A stretch of DNA of 64,000 nucleotides from the NCBI GenBank assembly GCA_036852015.1, contig JAANDG010000159.1, forward strand, positions 186,001-250,000, written 5' to 3'. Below the pieces are notes generated by a model that did not search any database, was not told where the DNA came from, and saw nothing but the letters and a program-made list of their open reading frames with translations. This DNA comes from Pelodera strongyloides (Eukaryota > Nematoda > Chromadorea > Rhabditida > Rhabditidae). The translations under genes and the position numbers were made by a program. Positions 1 to 12,800 of the stretch are shown here, piece after piece. The stretch's first letter is position 1, and every line of letters begins with the position of its first letter.

Positions 1-50
1 TGCACGCCGTGACGTTCCCGCTTGCACGCCAATTTTCTCGTTGCAGGTAC
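1..50 (+). repeat. GC-rich dispersed repeat, edge of window
   Basis: The first ~48 bases closely match, in inverted orientation, 62186-62232 inside an intron of the Srt receptor; both carry TGCACGCCGTGACGT and CCAATTTTCTCGTTGCAGG. The match is near-exact and much richer in GC than the surroundings, so this is probably the end of a mobile or dispersed repeat cut by the window edge. No coding potential is seen. Confidence 0.6.
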
Positions 51-613
51 GCGCCATGCTCTCGCGATTACGCTGCGTACCCTGAACATGCAAAGACAAT
101 GTGAGTTGCCGCACGCCTTTATCTGGTAAGCTTAGATTTCAGCATTTTCATCCAGTTCGCATCCGATTCTACAGGCCCACAAAGTATATTAAATTGCTTT
201 TTGCTCCTCTATTTGTGAGTTTCAAGTCACTGTATCTGAGATGCTTGCCTTGCATATTCAGGTATCTTAAATCAAACTTAATTGCATATATTTGGGCCAA
301 TATCGTTATGAGTATGTATTAATCGTACAAGTTGAAGCAAGAACGCTGACTAACGCACGTCACACCAGCACTCCTCGTAACAAATAAAGATTAGGCGAAT
401 AAAACGCTTATCAGTAAAGTGACCAGTTCGCACGTTTATCATTCAGCGAAGAACCACGCCTTTTCAAAGCAACATCCACTTGTGATTTTATTTATATTTT
501 ATCCTTATTTTTATTTTTATTTACCTATAGATGCATGTAATTTCTTAATTTCACGCCTTTTGTGTGCTTTCAATACCTTGTCTTATTGCCGTGCGTGGGG
601 TATTTTAAGTATT
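51..613. other. intergenic, nothing recognised
   Basis: AT-rich sequence with only short chance reading frames that lack splice logic or recognisable motifs. I see no gene, RNA or clear repeat. Confidence 0.5.
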
Positions 614-784
614 TTAAAGCGAAATGCCAGCTCCTTTGGAAAATTTGCATATGATAAGCAAATCCTATGTATCCTATGTTAATTTTGCGCGATCGTCCAC
701 GGCTATCGCGCAAAATTAGCATAGGATACATAGGATTTGCTTATCATATGCAAATTTTCCAAAGGAGCTGGCATTTCGCTTTAA
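614..784. mobile_element. near-perfect hairpin MITE, TTAAAGCGAAATGC ends
   Basis: A 171-bp palindrome bounded by TTAA on both sides. The two ~80-base arms are complementary with about one mismatch around an ~11-base loop (GTCCACGGC region). Ends read TTAAAGCGAAATGCCAGC and the reverse complement. A sister copy lies at 59364-59534. Size, terminal inversion and TTAA boundary fit a non-autonomous MITE that uses TTAA targets (inference); no transposase is present. Confidence 0.85.
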
Positions 785-1195
785 GCATAAAACATTTTCT
801 ATGTATTGAAATTGGTAAAGTGCGATATGATGAGCATTTAGTGAATTACCGCACTAAAATGTGAGTAATCTTCATAGCTAACAGTCATGTTTTTTTTTAT
901 ATTTATACTAACATTTTCATTTTTATGTATATAAATAGTGTTGCGCCTTTCGTATCCAAGCTGTAAATTATCGTTGCTCTCGGAATTTGAAAAGCTCTTG
1001 GAAACAAAAAGAGAAACCGTTGGAAAGATTTTCTGCTTTTTATCGGCATGTCTCACCGCTTCCATAAATTCATACAAGATGACATACAGACATAGTGCCA
1101 CTCCCTTATATAAGTTCTTTTGAGAAACATACCTAAATATTAAATATTTAAATAAATATTTATTGACACATTAAAATGTGTGCATCGATATGATG

Positions 1196-1390
1196 AAAGA
1201 TATTCAGCGACAATTGAATGGCCGTAGTTTTAATTATCTTAAAAGAATTAATGTGAGTATTCGTACATTACCTCAAAAAAAAAGATCACAGCGAAGATAA
1301 CAACAATAATTGCAACACATCGGGCATTCCTACAATTGTACTAAGTACATCAAAAACTCAAATTCTAGCATCCTTGACCTTATGCTTATA
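1196..1390 (+). repeat. dispersed repeat with inverted copy at 49075-49245
   Basis: This stretch (GTATTCGTACATTACCTC..., then CACAGCGAAGATAACAACA, then GGGCATTCCTACAA) matches the reverse complement of 49075-49245 at high identity over about 170 bases. The open stretch downstream (1402-1650) is not conserved as protein. It may be a fragment of a larger element or a decayed gene exon; I could not identify it. Confidence 0.6.
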
Positions 1391-1952
1391 CGTCTTATGT
1401 TATGTGTATAATAAATAAAATGTGCACCGGTATACAAAGATGCTTGTCGCTATATGTACATGGCAGTTGTGTTCATAATATAGAGATAATTAAAAGTGAC
1501 AACGTTTTTTTCTACCCTTATGACTTTGGGTATAGAATATCAAACAGAACTTTAGAAACCTGGTTATATGCATACCATACTTCCCAAACTCCAAGTCTAG
1601 AAAACTATGTTAGCACTATCGCGCTAACAAGGGAAGTGCTTTACGTATAAATATTCATTTCCCAGAATTTTTCCCTTGGCATTATGTATTCAAATCTAAA
1701 GGAGTCTTTCGAAGTTTATTTCGTTGAGAAGAGGCTCCTTCAACGCCCAAACACCGTTCGTTCCAGCAAATTTGATGAAAGATTTCCAAGATAAAAGCAC
1801 CAAAGTGGATCGAAGCTAGAGATAGTCAGCATGTGTCCTAGATGGATCTAGTAGATAGAACGCAACGATCCTGAACGGTGAAATCACGGGATGCGTGATT
1901 TTTTTTCATTTTATCCAGGGCAAACAGTCTTTTGCCTTCTCTGAATAATGTT

Positions 1953-2101
1953 TTAAAGCGATATGGCACGTGGTTTCGTATGCCGAACAACTGCATTTCC
2001 TCGTTATACGTAAATCATGTGCTTTATATGTAAATCAGATTTGAACGTAATTTGCATATTTTGCAGCTACCAAGTTTCCAAACCACGTGAGATATCGTTT
2101 A
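1953..2101. mobile_element. diverged MITE with TTAAAGCGATAT ends
   Basis: Left end TTAAAGCGATATGGCACGTG and right end CACGTGAGATATCGTTTA are inverted and resemble the TTAAAGCGAAAT termini of the other palindromes here; the interior is diverged. The end AAACCACGTGCAATACC near 4494 looks like a solo end of the same family. Confidence 0.55.
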
Positions 2102-4258
2102 GCGTCTACTACATGTATCCAAGGCCAGTACATTTAGAATAGTTGATTCCTAAATCCACCGCGTTATTGAAAGTACGAGAGCGCTAGCTCTAAGCCACAT
2201 ATTCATTTTTCTATGTAAAGTGTACATAGCTGCGTAGAATGCAAACAAATGCGTATCCTTTCTTTCCAATAAATTATGCCACGAATTTTCAAACGTGGAT
2301 TTCAAGAGTCTCTGGGCCATTTTGTTAACTCCCTGGGCCTTCATTCCCCCAATTTTCGTTGAAATAATATTATCTCTAACCAGTATATGCGCCGCATACT
2401 ATCTTCATTGAAAATATGTAGTTATACTTAAAAATGTAGGTAACATTCTCTTTGACCCCGTGGCGTTTGCTTCCCGTACAAAACACAAAAAAAGCAGTGC
2501 TGGAAACCATACATGAAATGTGACTATATTACTACAGTTCTTTTGGTAACCATGTATTATTTTATTGCATTATTTTGCATTGTTGTAAAAAAAAACTTTT
2601 TTTTTTATATTTTGATCTCCAATTTATATGTTTCACAGTTTTACGGCAACACTGTCAACAATGCATATCAATGAATTGACCCGTATAATGTATATAACAT
2701 AGCATTCTTTTGTTTGCTCACGCTCGCCCATTTCACAGGGTTTTCAAATTCATGCTTTGCGTTCTAGAGCTCTCATACAATATGTATCCGTGCTTAGATT
2801 TTGTTCTCGTATGCCTTAGTTTGTATTTCTATATGTTTGTACACATATTAAAACAACCGTCAAAATGCAGAGCATATTATGTGTAATTATCAAGTTATCA
2901 CTTTTTGCTGAATTGTTACGTGAAACTCGGTACAGTAGCACTACATGATGCCCCAAATCAAATACATAAAATATCCAAAAGGGTTAATTTTAGCTTCACT
3001 TACGGAGCACAACTGTGCAGTTCAATTGAAAATCCAATATAAAATTGGATAGGAAATCGTTTTTGCTCGTGTGAAAATGACGCAATGCAGGTTTTTTGTA
3101 ACTATAACTGCCACATTGGATTCTTACATTTCATGTGCACAGTTCACTGTTGTATTAGTATTACGTATGTAAATTGCAAAAACGTACACACCTGAGAACA
3201 TGATGTGTATATGCAAAGTTAATTATGCAAATATATACCCGGAGTGTGTCTGTTTTGTTGTCGAAAAGAAAAACGTTGTTTATTTTGGAGAATATTTGTT
3301 GTAAAAAAGTCTACTCCATTGTATTTGAGTCCAATTTATCGTTTATGCTACGCTTATTGGCTTATTGCTAAAGATCGCGTACACGTGAACTTTTAGACAA
3401 ACTCATTTTCCTATAATAACTACCCGTGCTACACATTTCCGTTCTGATGTTCCTACATGTCATGGTCTCATTTATTCCTTGTTTGCAATTATTTGTTTAT
3501 ATTTATTTAAGTTACGTTGTTGACTTGCTCTCGTCATATTTAGCTTTAAATGCAATGAAATTGTTGGCGGAATGATATGCAGGAGTCTTTCGAACTTGAA
3601 CTGAAAGATTTCGATCGAATATGTATGTAACTAAAAAAATTAGTTCCGCCAGTTACATCTAGTGCTGGGTTTGGGGATCTCAGATCTCATATCCATATCT
3701 GATCTAAGGGCTAATTAATATGTCACCCCTTATTTATATATACCGTATTCATTAAGATTAGGGTCATCCCTTCGAAATTTGAAAAACATACGGTAAAAAC
3801 TTAGAAAAGAAAAGTTTGGACGATCTCGAAAACTTTCTTTTCCGTCTCCTCTTTTCACGCACTCTCTGGAGCCGACGACCCCGTTTTCGTGGCTTTCCCT
3901 TATACGGCACAGAAAGGCGATAGTAATGTGTATTTCGATTTCTTGAAGAGAACTGCCTATATTATTCTACGTTACCTCCTTTGCCACTAAGATGCACTAA
4001 TCGATTTTCTTAGTAATGTTTTTAAATGTATGCATGTGCTTTAGAAATTGTCGCCATGATTAGCCATTTCTCATACCAATCGTCGGAGTAGTAAAATCAC
4101 ATTCAGAGAAAATAGAACAGTTATTCTTCACTTATTATGTTCACAAGCTTAGATCTATTCCTTTTTGGTGTGTTCATATAAATGTGTTTGAGTATTTCGC
4201 TTGCACCGCATTTTAGTTCTTTATTTTGTACATATATGATTTTACTTATTTGCAGGGT
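2102..4258. other. intergenic/upstream region of MFSD5 gene
   Basis: AT-rich, no convincing exon on either strand. It presumably contains the promoter of the transporter gene at 4259, but no specific motif can be argued. A pyrimidine-rich, CTCT-bearing patch lies around 3835-3900. Confidence 0.4.
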
Positions 4259-7200
4259 ATGTATATACCTCTCTTCTACGGGTTATGTGTATTATGTGCC
4301 ATACTATTCTACTACACTAAGCAAAAGGTAATTATAATAAGCATGTGCTTTTGAAAGACTGTGCCTTTACGGGATCATATCATGAGCATCATTCGAGGTT
4401 CTGCATGCGGGCTGTACTTTCGGCACAAAAGGGCACAAAATTAGCATGTAATATATGGCAACGTAGTTGTCCAGCATATCAACGTACGTTTCAAAACCAC
4501 GTGCAATACCACTTTAACTAAAGAGTGTTGCAGGCAGAAACCACAGAGGATGTCAACTTCAAGTCATTCCAACGCACATACCTCTCCGTTTATTTGTTAG
4601 CCGTTGGTGAGTTTTATTTTTTAAATGCAATGTTATTAATTTCACTCTCCCTCCCTCTTTTTCTCTCACTTCTCCCGCTTTCCCCTCTCACTGCTCTCTC
4701 TCTCTCTCTCTCCTTGGCAGAATATAACTTGCATTACAAATTTCACATGAAAATATAACTATTTATAATGTTTTTATTTATTTATTAAATACACCAAAAG
4801 GTGTGCATCCGAGGATAAAAGTTAAAAACGAACATACAAACGGAAACAGATAACTGATTTGATTAGCAATGAGATTTGACATTTGACATTCTGCATTTGG
4901 AATATTGTTGCAAAGGAATAAAGCCAGCATTTTTGTTTGAGCAAACCTTGAATCAATCCCTTTAGCAAATAATGTCCATTTAGCCGGTGACTGGTTGCAA
5001 GGACCCCACGTGTACGCCTTGTACGCCAGCTATGGAATGACAAAACACCAAATTGAAGTTTGTATTTCATATTCTGTTTTCCACGATTGTAATATGATGT
5101 ACCTTAGAACTAAACATTAGTGACAAATGTCGATTTTTAAACAGCCTCGACGATTTCCATCCAACCAATTATCAACAAATTTTAATTGAATTAGATTAGA
5201 ATCTGTTTTTTTTTTAAACTGCGCTTTTCTTCAGATCCTTTTCATCGCTGGATTTGGATCTTCTCTGCTTTTTGGAACGGTGATCGGATCTTTTGCTGAC
5301 AAATAGTGAGTCGCTTTGAGTTTGTAAATCACAAGTTTTAAAATGAAATCCGAGCATTGCAATTGAGGAATATATAATACAGTGAACTTCAAAATTAGAA
5401 GATCATATCGATTAGTAGACATATGACAGAAGAGGTATGTATCCATATTCCATATGGTAACAGATCAGTCAACGTTAGATTTAACATTACTAACCAGTCG
5501 GCTAACGCCATCTGATGCGACTTTACATTGACTGGTTTACAGAGAATTTTGTGTTACTTTAGTACAATAAACGATGTTATTTTCTTTATATAATACAGTC
5601 AGCATTAATGTGCGTTTTCAAAAAAGAATAACTCAATATTTAGTGGTCGCCGATGGAACTGTCTTCTTTACGGAGTTTTGTATGGTGGCGCCTGTATTAC
5701 AAAGCATTTCAATAGCATGGAGGTGCTTATGTTCGGAAGGTAGGTATATGGCACTTATTAATTGTGGCTCACGAGAAATTGATCCATACACAATGAAATG
5801 AGAATGACTTATGACATCAATAATATCTATCGTATGGTATGCGCGCAATAAATTCCGTAGTGTTTTGAAACCTACAAGAAAATACCCGGTATAAGGCGTG
5901 ACTACGTATATTTATTGATTGATTTGCATCGACACGGTAGATTGATATGTGCCCATAATAAAATTGGTATTATAGATTCCTCGGCGGAATTGCAACGAGC
6001 ATTCTCTACAGTGCTTTCGAGAGTTGGCTTGTCTACGAGCATCACGAGGTACAATTTATCTTTTGCTAGGAAATGTTTGTCAAATAAAGCTAGCCATGTA
6101 CTGCCATAAGATTGTCAATTGGCAAATTTTGAGGGCTTACTGCATAACAGTAAAATAGGAACATAGACATGACTGGTCACCACTAATTTGTAATTATAGC
6201 GCGGTTTCTCTGACCAACAGCTTGGTACAGTATTCTCGCATGCTGCGCTCGGCAATTCACTCGTGGCAATTATCTCGGGAGTTGCGGCCCAATTCGTGGC
6301 TGACATCTTTGGATACGTGTGAGTGAACGTTTCTTGTTTCTTTTAAATGTTTGAGATTCACGGAGCTGGTTGGCTCTTGAACTACAAATAAGAAGGAATA
6401 TAATTAACCGTAATTAAGTCTACGGTCAGAGATAATTGATTGCAGTTTGTAGTCCCAGCAAGAAGCAATTACATTGTCTGCCAACCTGAGAAAATAGGAT
6501 ATATATAGACATTCAGTGCTCCATTCGATCTCTCAATGACGATTTTGGTCATGATGATCGTCTTGGTCTACGGTAGTTGGACGGAGAATTTCGGAAACGA
6601 AAAGGCTGAAGTACAAGAATCATTTATCGAAGCATTTGGAACAATTAAGAAAGGTGATGGTTGTTTTAATTAATCTATTTTTGCAGTAGTTATTCTCTAG
6701 AAAGAACTGTTCATTTTTATTTAAATATGTACTTGCCCTTATGTACCACACCTCCATAGTCATAAAGAGAAATCATCACTATAAATTAACATCCACATTA
6801 ATTTTAATAAAATCTTTTAGACGTGAAAGTTCTGTGTCTCGGCCTTGTTCAATCACTCTTCGAAGGATCCATGTACACTTTTGTATTGGAATGGACACCG
6901 GCACTCACACAGGTATTCTTTATTCCTGATCTGCTCACCGGCGAAAAGATGGCGGTGTGCCATGAGTGAGCCGTGCACCTCGCTTCGGTGTCTCGTCCTT
7001 TTCTCCACTCGGTGAAGTTATGCTGCGTTAGTGTTAGCAACATTGGCCGACCGTTGGTCATTACACACTTCGTCGCTCACGTGCGGCGCACCACTGGCCC
7101 ACCTTAGAGCCTTAGACATGTGGACCGCGTACCATAGTCTATATGGACGGCTATTACTTGGGCCCTTCATTTTCTTTTGTGGCGCCCCGATTCACGTTGA

Positions 7201-8814
7201 GAATCACATCATTTTATAGACTTGTCGCGCATATTGTAAAGAGACGCATTACGTAACTAAAAGCTTATTTGAGGCATCGACTGAATACGGAGAGATTCCC
7301 CATGGATACATCTTTGCCGCTTTCATGGTGGCCACAATGATGGGATCGTCGATTTTCAAGATTATTTCGAAGAAGAGCCGACCGGAGGACTTTATGAGGT
7401 ATTTAGATGTTTATTCTGAAATTATACTCTTTATACTCTTTAGTTCTCCTGCAAATGAGTGCTCGGTGGCTCTGTCCATTTTTGCTCGTGTACGTAACGA
7501 CCGCTATGTAGATATTGTTATCGTAACACTTTAGTTGGAATTCCAAAATTTGACGACTAATTGTAGGGGCCATGTGATGTGGACGCCGGACGCCGGATTC
7601 CTACTTCCTCATATGCTATAGAGAAAATTGTTGCAAATGATTTTGTAATGTTTGCAGATATGTGCTCCTTCTATCCGCTGGCTGTCTGGCTGTGCCAATC
7701 TTCATGCCCAACTCGGCTCTGGCCATCTTTGTGGCTTTCCTCATCTTTGAGGTAGAGTTTAAATAAAGCAAAGCACGGCATACAGTATCTTAAAATGCCA
7801 AAACATTTTTCTTGAGATCTACTATTAATACAATTAATTTTAATGAAAGGATGTAACAAATTAGTGTTACGATAAGTATTGAACGTTGGGGCTTGGCATT
7901 CTTTGCGTTAAATATCTCTGCGGTTCTACCTAGAACCACACTTACGAATTCACAATGATATGCAATCATACAACTCGGTCAGGCAAACAAATTTTAAAAA
8001 TAAACCTAATTAATTAAACAAATTTCAGGGTTGCGTCGGCGTTTTCTGGCCTTCAATGGGCTATCTCCGCGGTCTCTATCTGCCCGAGGCGACCCGTTCC
8101 ACCACGATTAATCTATTCCGAATCCCACTGAATCTCATCGTCATTTCCATTCTACTCCAGAATTTCTCCATGCTGGCAATCTTCCAATTCTGTGTATTCT
8201 TCTTGACATGCGCGGCTGTCGCGCAGCATGTGCTATACAGGTTAGAGAGGAGGGAAATTAAGGCTAATTAGTATGATAATTAGGATTTCTTATATGCCTT
8301 AATATGGTAATATCTAGGTTTATGGTTCAAGGTGCATGTTCGTATAAGCACAGCTAGAGTTCTCTTCTTTACTAGTAGACTAGAGCGTCCTTCGGTTGAG
8401 AATAATTATAATTAGCAGATGTCAGCTTTAATTCTTTCGGGTCTTTCGGAGCTTACCTCTCCTCTTTCTCATAATTATTTACGCAACTCTGTGTTTACTT
8501 GACTAATAAATGTTATCAATAACATATATTGAGTGTGTGCAGTAATAAAAACACATGGAGAAAATAATAATTTAATACACTCTTGAATTACCAAATTAAA
8601 GAGTTGAATCCAAGAAAAAAGTTTGCTGAAATTTCTAACGATTTCTGAAAATTGTTTGTTAAAAACGCTGACAACGAGTAACCCCGAGACAACATTCGAT
8701 GATATACTGTAGTCACAAACAGGATAAAATTAATGTATTTTCTTTATTTTCAGCAAATGTTCCCACGAACAATACAATCAACTGCCAGAAAAGCAGATCC
8801 CACAAGACGAATAA
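4259..8814 (+). CDS. MFSD5-like major facilitator superfamily transporter
   Basis: Encodes a 431-residue polytopic membrane protein of the MFSD5 family (the 'molybdate-anion transporter' group; the substrate in worms is not established). Exons: 4259-4327, 4534-4606, 4984-5057, 5235-5305, 5644-5739, 5976-6048, 6200-6318, 6517-6653, 6821-6912, 7274-7398, 7658-7751, 8029-8240, 8754-8814; the total is divisible by 3 and every junction keeps frame. Family landmarks in order: FQRTYLSVYLLAVAGDWLQG, GSFADKYGRR (MFS loop 2-3 motif, about residues 91-100), LYSAFESWLVYEH, FEGSMYTFVLEWTP, FWPSMGYLRGLYLPE. Length is close to the human protein. The start ATG lies 3 bases after a TTTGCAG acceptor with no plausible upstream exon, so it may be trans-spliced (inference). 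The C-tail ends QIPQDE. Intron 9 carries a GC-richer insert. Confidence 0.93.
6930..7215. other. GC-rich insert in MFSD5 intron 9
   Basis: About 285 bases with visibly higher GC than the flanks (e.g. CTCACCGGCGAAAAGATGGC, ACGTGCGGCGCACCACTGG), between exons 9 and 10. It is not part of the MFSD5 reading frame. It may be a transposon or SINE fragment; no terminal repeats or protein match were recognised. Confidence 0.4.
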
Positions 8815-9814
8815 ATAAATGATCTAGATTTTATATTTATTTATAGTTATTTATTTTCTTTTTCTTTCACGTTATAAAGATGGGTACCCAGTGGCCAGTG
8901 ACATCATTATGAATATTTATGTGCATTACATTTTTTTAGCGTAAGTTTATAGGCGTGTGGTGCATTATGTAAGTATTGATGTTCTTAGAGCTTATCACTA
9001 ACTACCGCACTAATTTAACTTCAAACATTTCTTGCAATTTTGTGCAGTTTTGTGTATTCACATCACTAATTGTAAGTGCCAATTATTAGTGGTTAATTGC
9101 AATTGATATAACTATTTTTACGAGCTTTAAATCCAACGGAACAAATGTTGCTTTTGAGATATTTATTGATTTTCTTTTCTGTGATACTTTTGATATCGAT
9201 CTTTCTTGAATAAAGTTTTTATTTATTGATTTTTTTTCTTGTATTTGCTTGGTGAATTTGTTGCTGATCTGTTGTTGATCTGTGAACTCATTTCGCAGTG
9301 GTTGCCATTTTTTTTCATGGGCCAAGCACTTTAGACTTTAGACCACCTGTTGACCTTGTCATGACCAAGTTTATTGCAGAAACGGCGCCAACTAGTCACC
9401 ACATGGTCGTCAAATGGTCAATCACTGGTCACTACATTTTTACGGTGGCATTTTTTGACCGACTACAGGGTTCGGGATTGGTCAATTGTTCCGTTTACCT
9501 ATGCAGTAGCGGGGTTGTTGATTTTAGTTGCTAAAATGCGTTTTGTGGGGTCTTGCAGAACAAGAAAGCATGTCACATTTTAAGCCTCCCGGTAGCCAGT
9601 CTTCTCGTTGCAGGCACGGAGGCAAACCTGAAAAATCTCCTACGCATTGAAACATACCACAGATTAGCATTGCCTTATGAAGAAGCTCGTGCCATCGCGA
9701 TAGCCAAAATGCAAATTTATTCTTATCGCAGGAGATATTCAACAATTTTCCGGCATCAGTTTTTGTCAGCGATAAATAGTGAAGCTCCGCATAGAATATC
9801 GCGCATAAAGCGCG
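8815..9814. other. intergenic between MFSD5 and kinase-like gene
   Basis: The 3' UTR of the transporter (AATAAATAAA directly at the stop) is followed by AT-rich spacer. Around 9540-9660 a TCTTGCAG acceptor precedes ATGTCACATTTTAAGCC, which could be an alternative 5' exon of the next gene, but I could not connect it in frame. Confidence 0.35.
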
Positions 9815-12800
9815 ATGCCCGACGTCGAAAAGGTTAGAATATTTATTTTTTTAAATACTTTCCCGTTCACTCATTCACGAAGTTGAATGAGTGATCCTAA
9901 AATTTGTTCAGGGCGGCCAAAATTCGGACGCGAGCCAAAAAGAATTTGCTCACGAACTCGAGCCAGTGGGATATATTATAAAGTCGCCAAGGGAGAGGTA
10001 AGGTTTTCTAGGTTGACTGTTTGTTCCCTTTAATCAAGTTACTGTTCGTTAAAATTAGTGATTGAAGAAAATACTGACTTTGCAATAAAGATGATAACGA
10101 GCTCTCTTGTAAATCACGACAAATGTTTAAAAAAACAGCGGGCAAAATTAACGAGAATAACTACGGAACTAACTTATGCTAGCAATGACTATGATTATGA
10201 TAGTTTATGTTTAGCTACGTGATCAGAGGAGTCATTGCTTACGGAGCATTTGGTGACGTCTATAAAGTAGCAGGCAATGAGAGGGTTTACGCCCTTAGAG
10301 TCGAACTCAAATCATCACCCGCACAAGTTAAAAACATAAAGGTTGGTGATTTTTGTGAGAACGGCAGCTGTTTTAGGGTTGTTCATGGTTTCAGGTCGGG
10401 ATGCAATTGACAAAACAACTGGTATATGTTCCTGAAAACCACGCAAGCGTAATAAAGAGTTGACATAATTTAAAAATTTGCTCGACACTTGTCAAGCGAT
10501 TATATGTTTCTGTTCAGACGCTCAAACAATTGTTCGAAACATTACGACGAGAACCCAACCATTGCAGGAAGCACTTTCCACAGTAATGTTCATTGATTGT
10601 AATTACGGCCGATATTATTTACCGAGTGTAGCGTACTACATGACCAAGTTCTGTATCTGTTACAGCTCATGATGATTCTTATTAGTTGACGGTAAAGTAG
10701 TACCTGATTGGTCCCACATTCTCTGCATGTGCACGTAGACGTAGTTCCATATGTAAGAGTTGCCGCACATTTTTCAAAGATAGTTAATTCGCATTATTTA
10801 GTTTATACGACGTCGGAGTCTATGAAAAGGGATATTTCATGGTACTAACAGAACTCGGTCCCACCATTCCCGAAGTGCGCACCATATTGGGCAAAAATTT
10901 TAGGTTAGTTCTTGTCTATAACTAATGGTACATAACTGTAACTGTAAGAACATGGCGTTATCTTACTGACTTCTAGGAGCTCGTACAGTTCGTAAGCTAT
11001 AGCCTAGCAATCGTATACTTCACTGTGCGACCGTTTATTATGTGAAACCGAGAAAAGATGTAAGAATGACTATGTATTTGCAGCATTGACACCGCGTGCT
11101 ATGTCTGTGTTCATATGCTGCGTGCAATCTATGATCTACATCGTCTGGGATTTGTACACAGGTAAGATGGATACCCTCAATGTTATATACTGGAGATCAT
11201 GTAAAAATAATCGATATCTTATTATATAAAGGAGAAGAGTTTGTGGCCGGGTGAATTTATTCGTGATTGCGTCCACAACGAATTTTTTCTACGTTTCAGG
11301 TATTTGGTATAAGTAGGCAACTTCGCATATTTACAAAATATACACAATAGGATCTTTTAACAGAAACGTTGGAAGATACGCTTCAGCCGTTTCATATAAA
11401 TATGCACACTTCAAGTATCGTTGAGATAGAATTTTATGTCGCCTCAGGCGGCGATAGCCGTCTGGTAATCAATATTCCAATAATATAATAGTAATGCAAA
11501 GTAATGAAATTTACCTCCCGGTGTCGATTCTCCATCTAAGAAAATCCCAAAGACATATGTTCATATGTACATGCTGCAGGGAAAGTACATAATTGCATGT
11601 GTATTACAATTATGCTAATTCAGAAATCTGCGGCCCGATTGCTTTCGCATAGGATGGGCCACGTTGGGTGCGCGGAAAAACGTGGTCCTAGCATCAGCTG
11701 CCCACATTAAACGCGTTATGTTTGGAGACACACGAAGGTTACTTAATTGGTTTTGATGCAAATAACCGGTGCCGGTTAGACGGTTACAGTAACCGTATGC
11801 TGAACATAAGAAGTTCTCATTAGAGCCTTTTCGGGTTAGAATTTTTTTCGGACGCCAACTTATGCAATTTTCTTAGTACATTTTTTAGGTTGATACGATG
11901 TCCAATATTAAATCGAACACTCACATTTATACCACTTGCCAATTTCCACAAGACTTTCTACAGTAGGAAAGATGACCTGGAAAGCTGGGTCTATTGCTGT
12001 TTTGATATTTTCAAACAGGGTGTTTTACCATGGAAAGGCTCAAAAATGGAATTGGCCACGAAACGGGACTTTTGTCAGAATATTTGTGAGTGCTACTTTA
12101 CTTTTTAAAGCGAAATACCGGCCGGTTTTTGAAACACATCAAGTACACCAGCACTCTAACGCAGCAAATGCAAATTACCATAAGTTATAATAAAAAATCG
12201 AGCTAAATTCGAGCAAATTAGCATAAATGCGTAAGAATTCAGTTGTCCACGATGCGTTTCAAAAACCGGCTGATACTTCGCTTTAAGTATTTTTTTTTTA
12301 AATATCAAACAAAGATTTATCAGGTCGGCAGCGCCCCAGTTGCTGCAAGGGTCTGATTACACTTTTTACATATACCTAATAACCGTTATAATATCTTCAA
12401 AGGATCTTTTCATAGAGTTCTGAGTTCTTTCAGTTGATCGAGCACAGCCAACATAACATGGCTCATCTCACCTCAAATATAGAACAAACATATTTTCAGC
12501 TTCGCGCTATGTTTCCGAGCCTATAGAGAAGGGCTATGTTCCATATGAAATGTGCTATTTGGTGACGTATATTGGAAAACTGAAAGCGTTCGATTTTATT
12601 GAATACGACTATATTAGAGAAGTCGTCAAGAACACTATACCAAAGGTTTGTCATTAAGTTTCATTTGTATTATAAAAGGCTCCATGACGCTTCAAGCAAG
12701 ACTGCTCGAGAGCACACTGATGTTACGAACACTAAATGAACGTCAAACTAAAAAAACTTGCGTGACTGAGACAAATTCTGGAATTTGGAATTCCAGAATG

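Noticed and set aside
4822..5070. 82-aa minus-strand frame
   Set aside because: Antisense of MFSD5 exon 3 (DWLQGPHVYALYASYG).
8814..9815. Operon linking MFSD5 and the kinase-like gene
   Set aside because: Same strand, but the ~1-kb spacing is much larger than the roughly 100 bp typical of nematode operons, and no SL2-type signal was seen.
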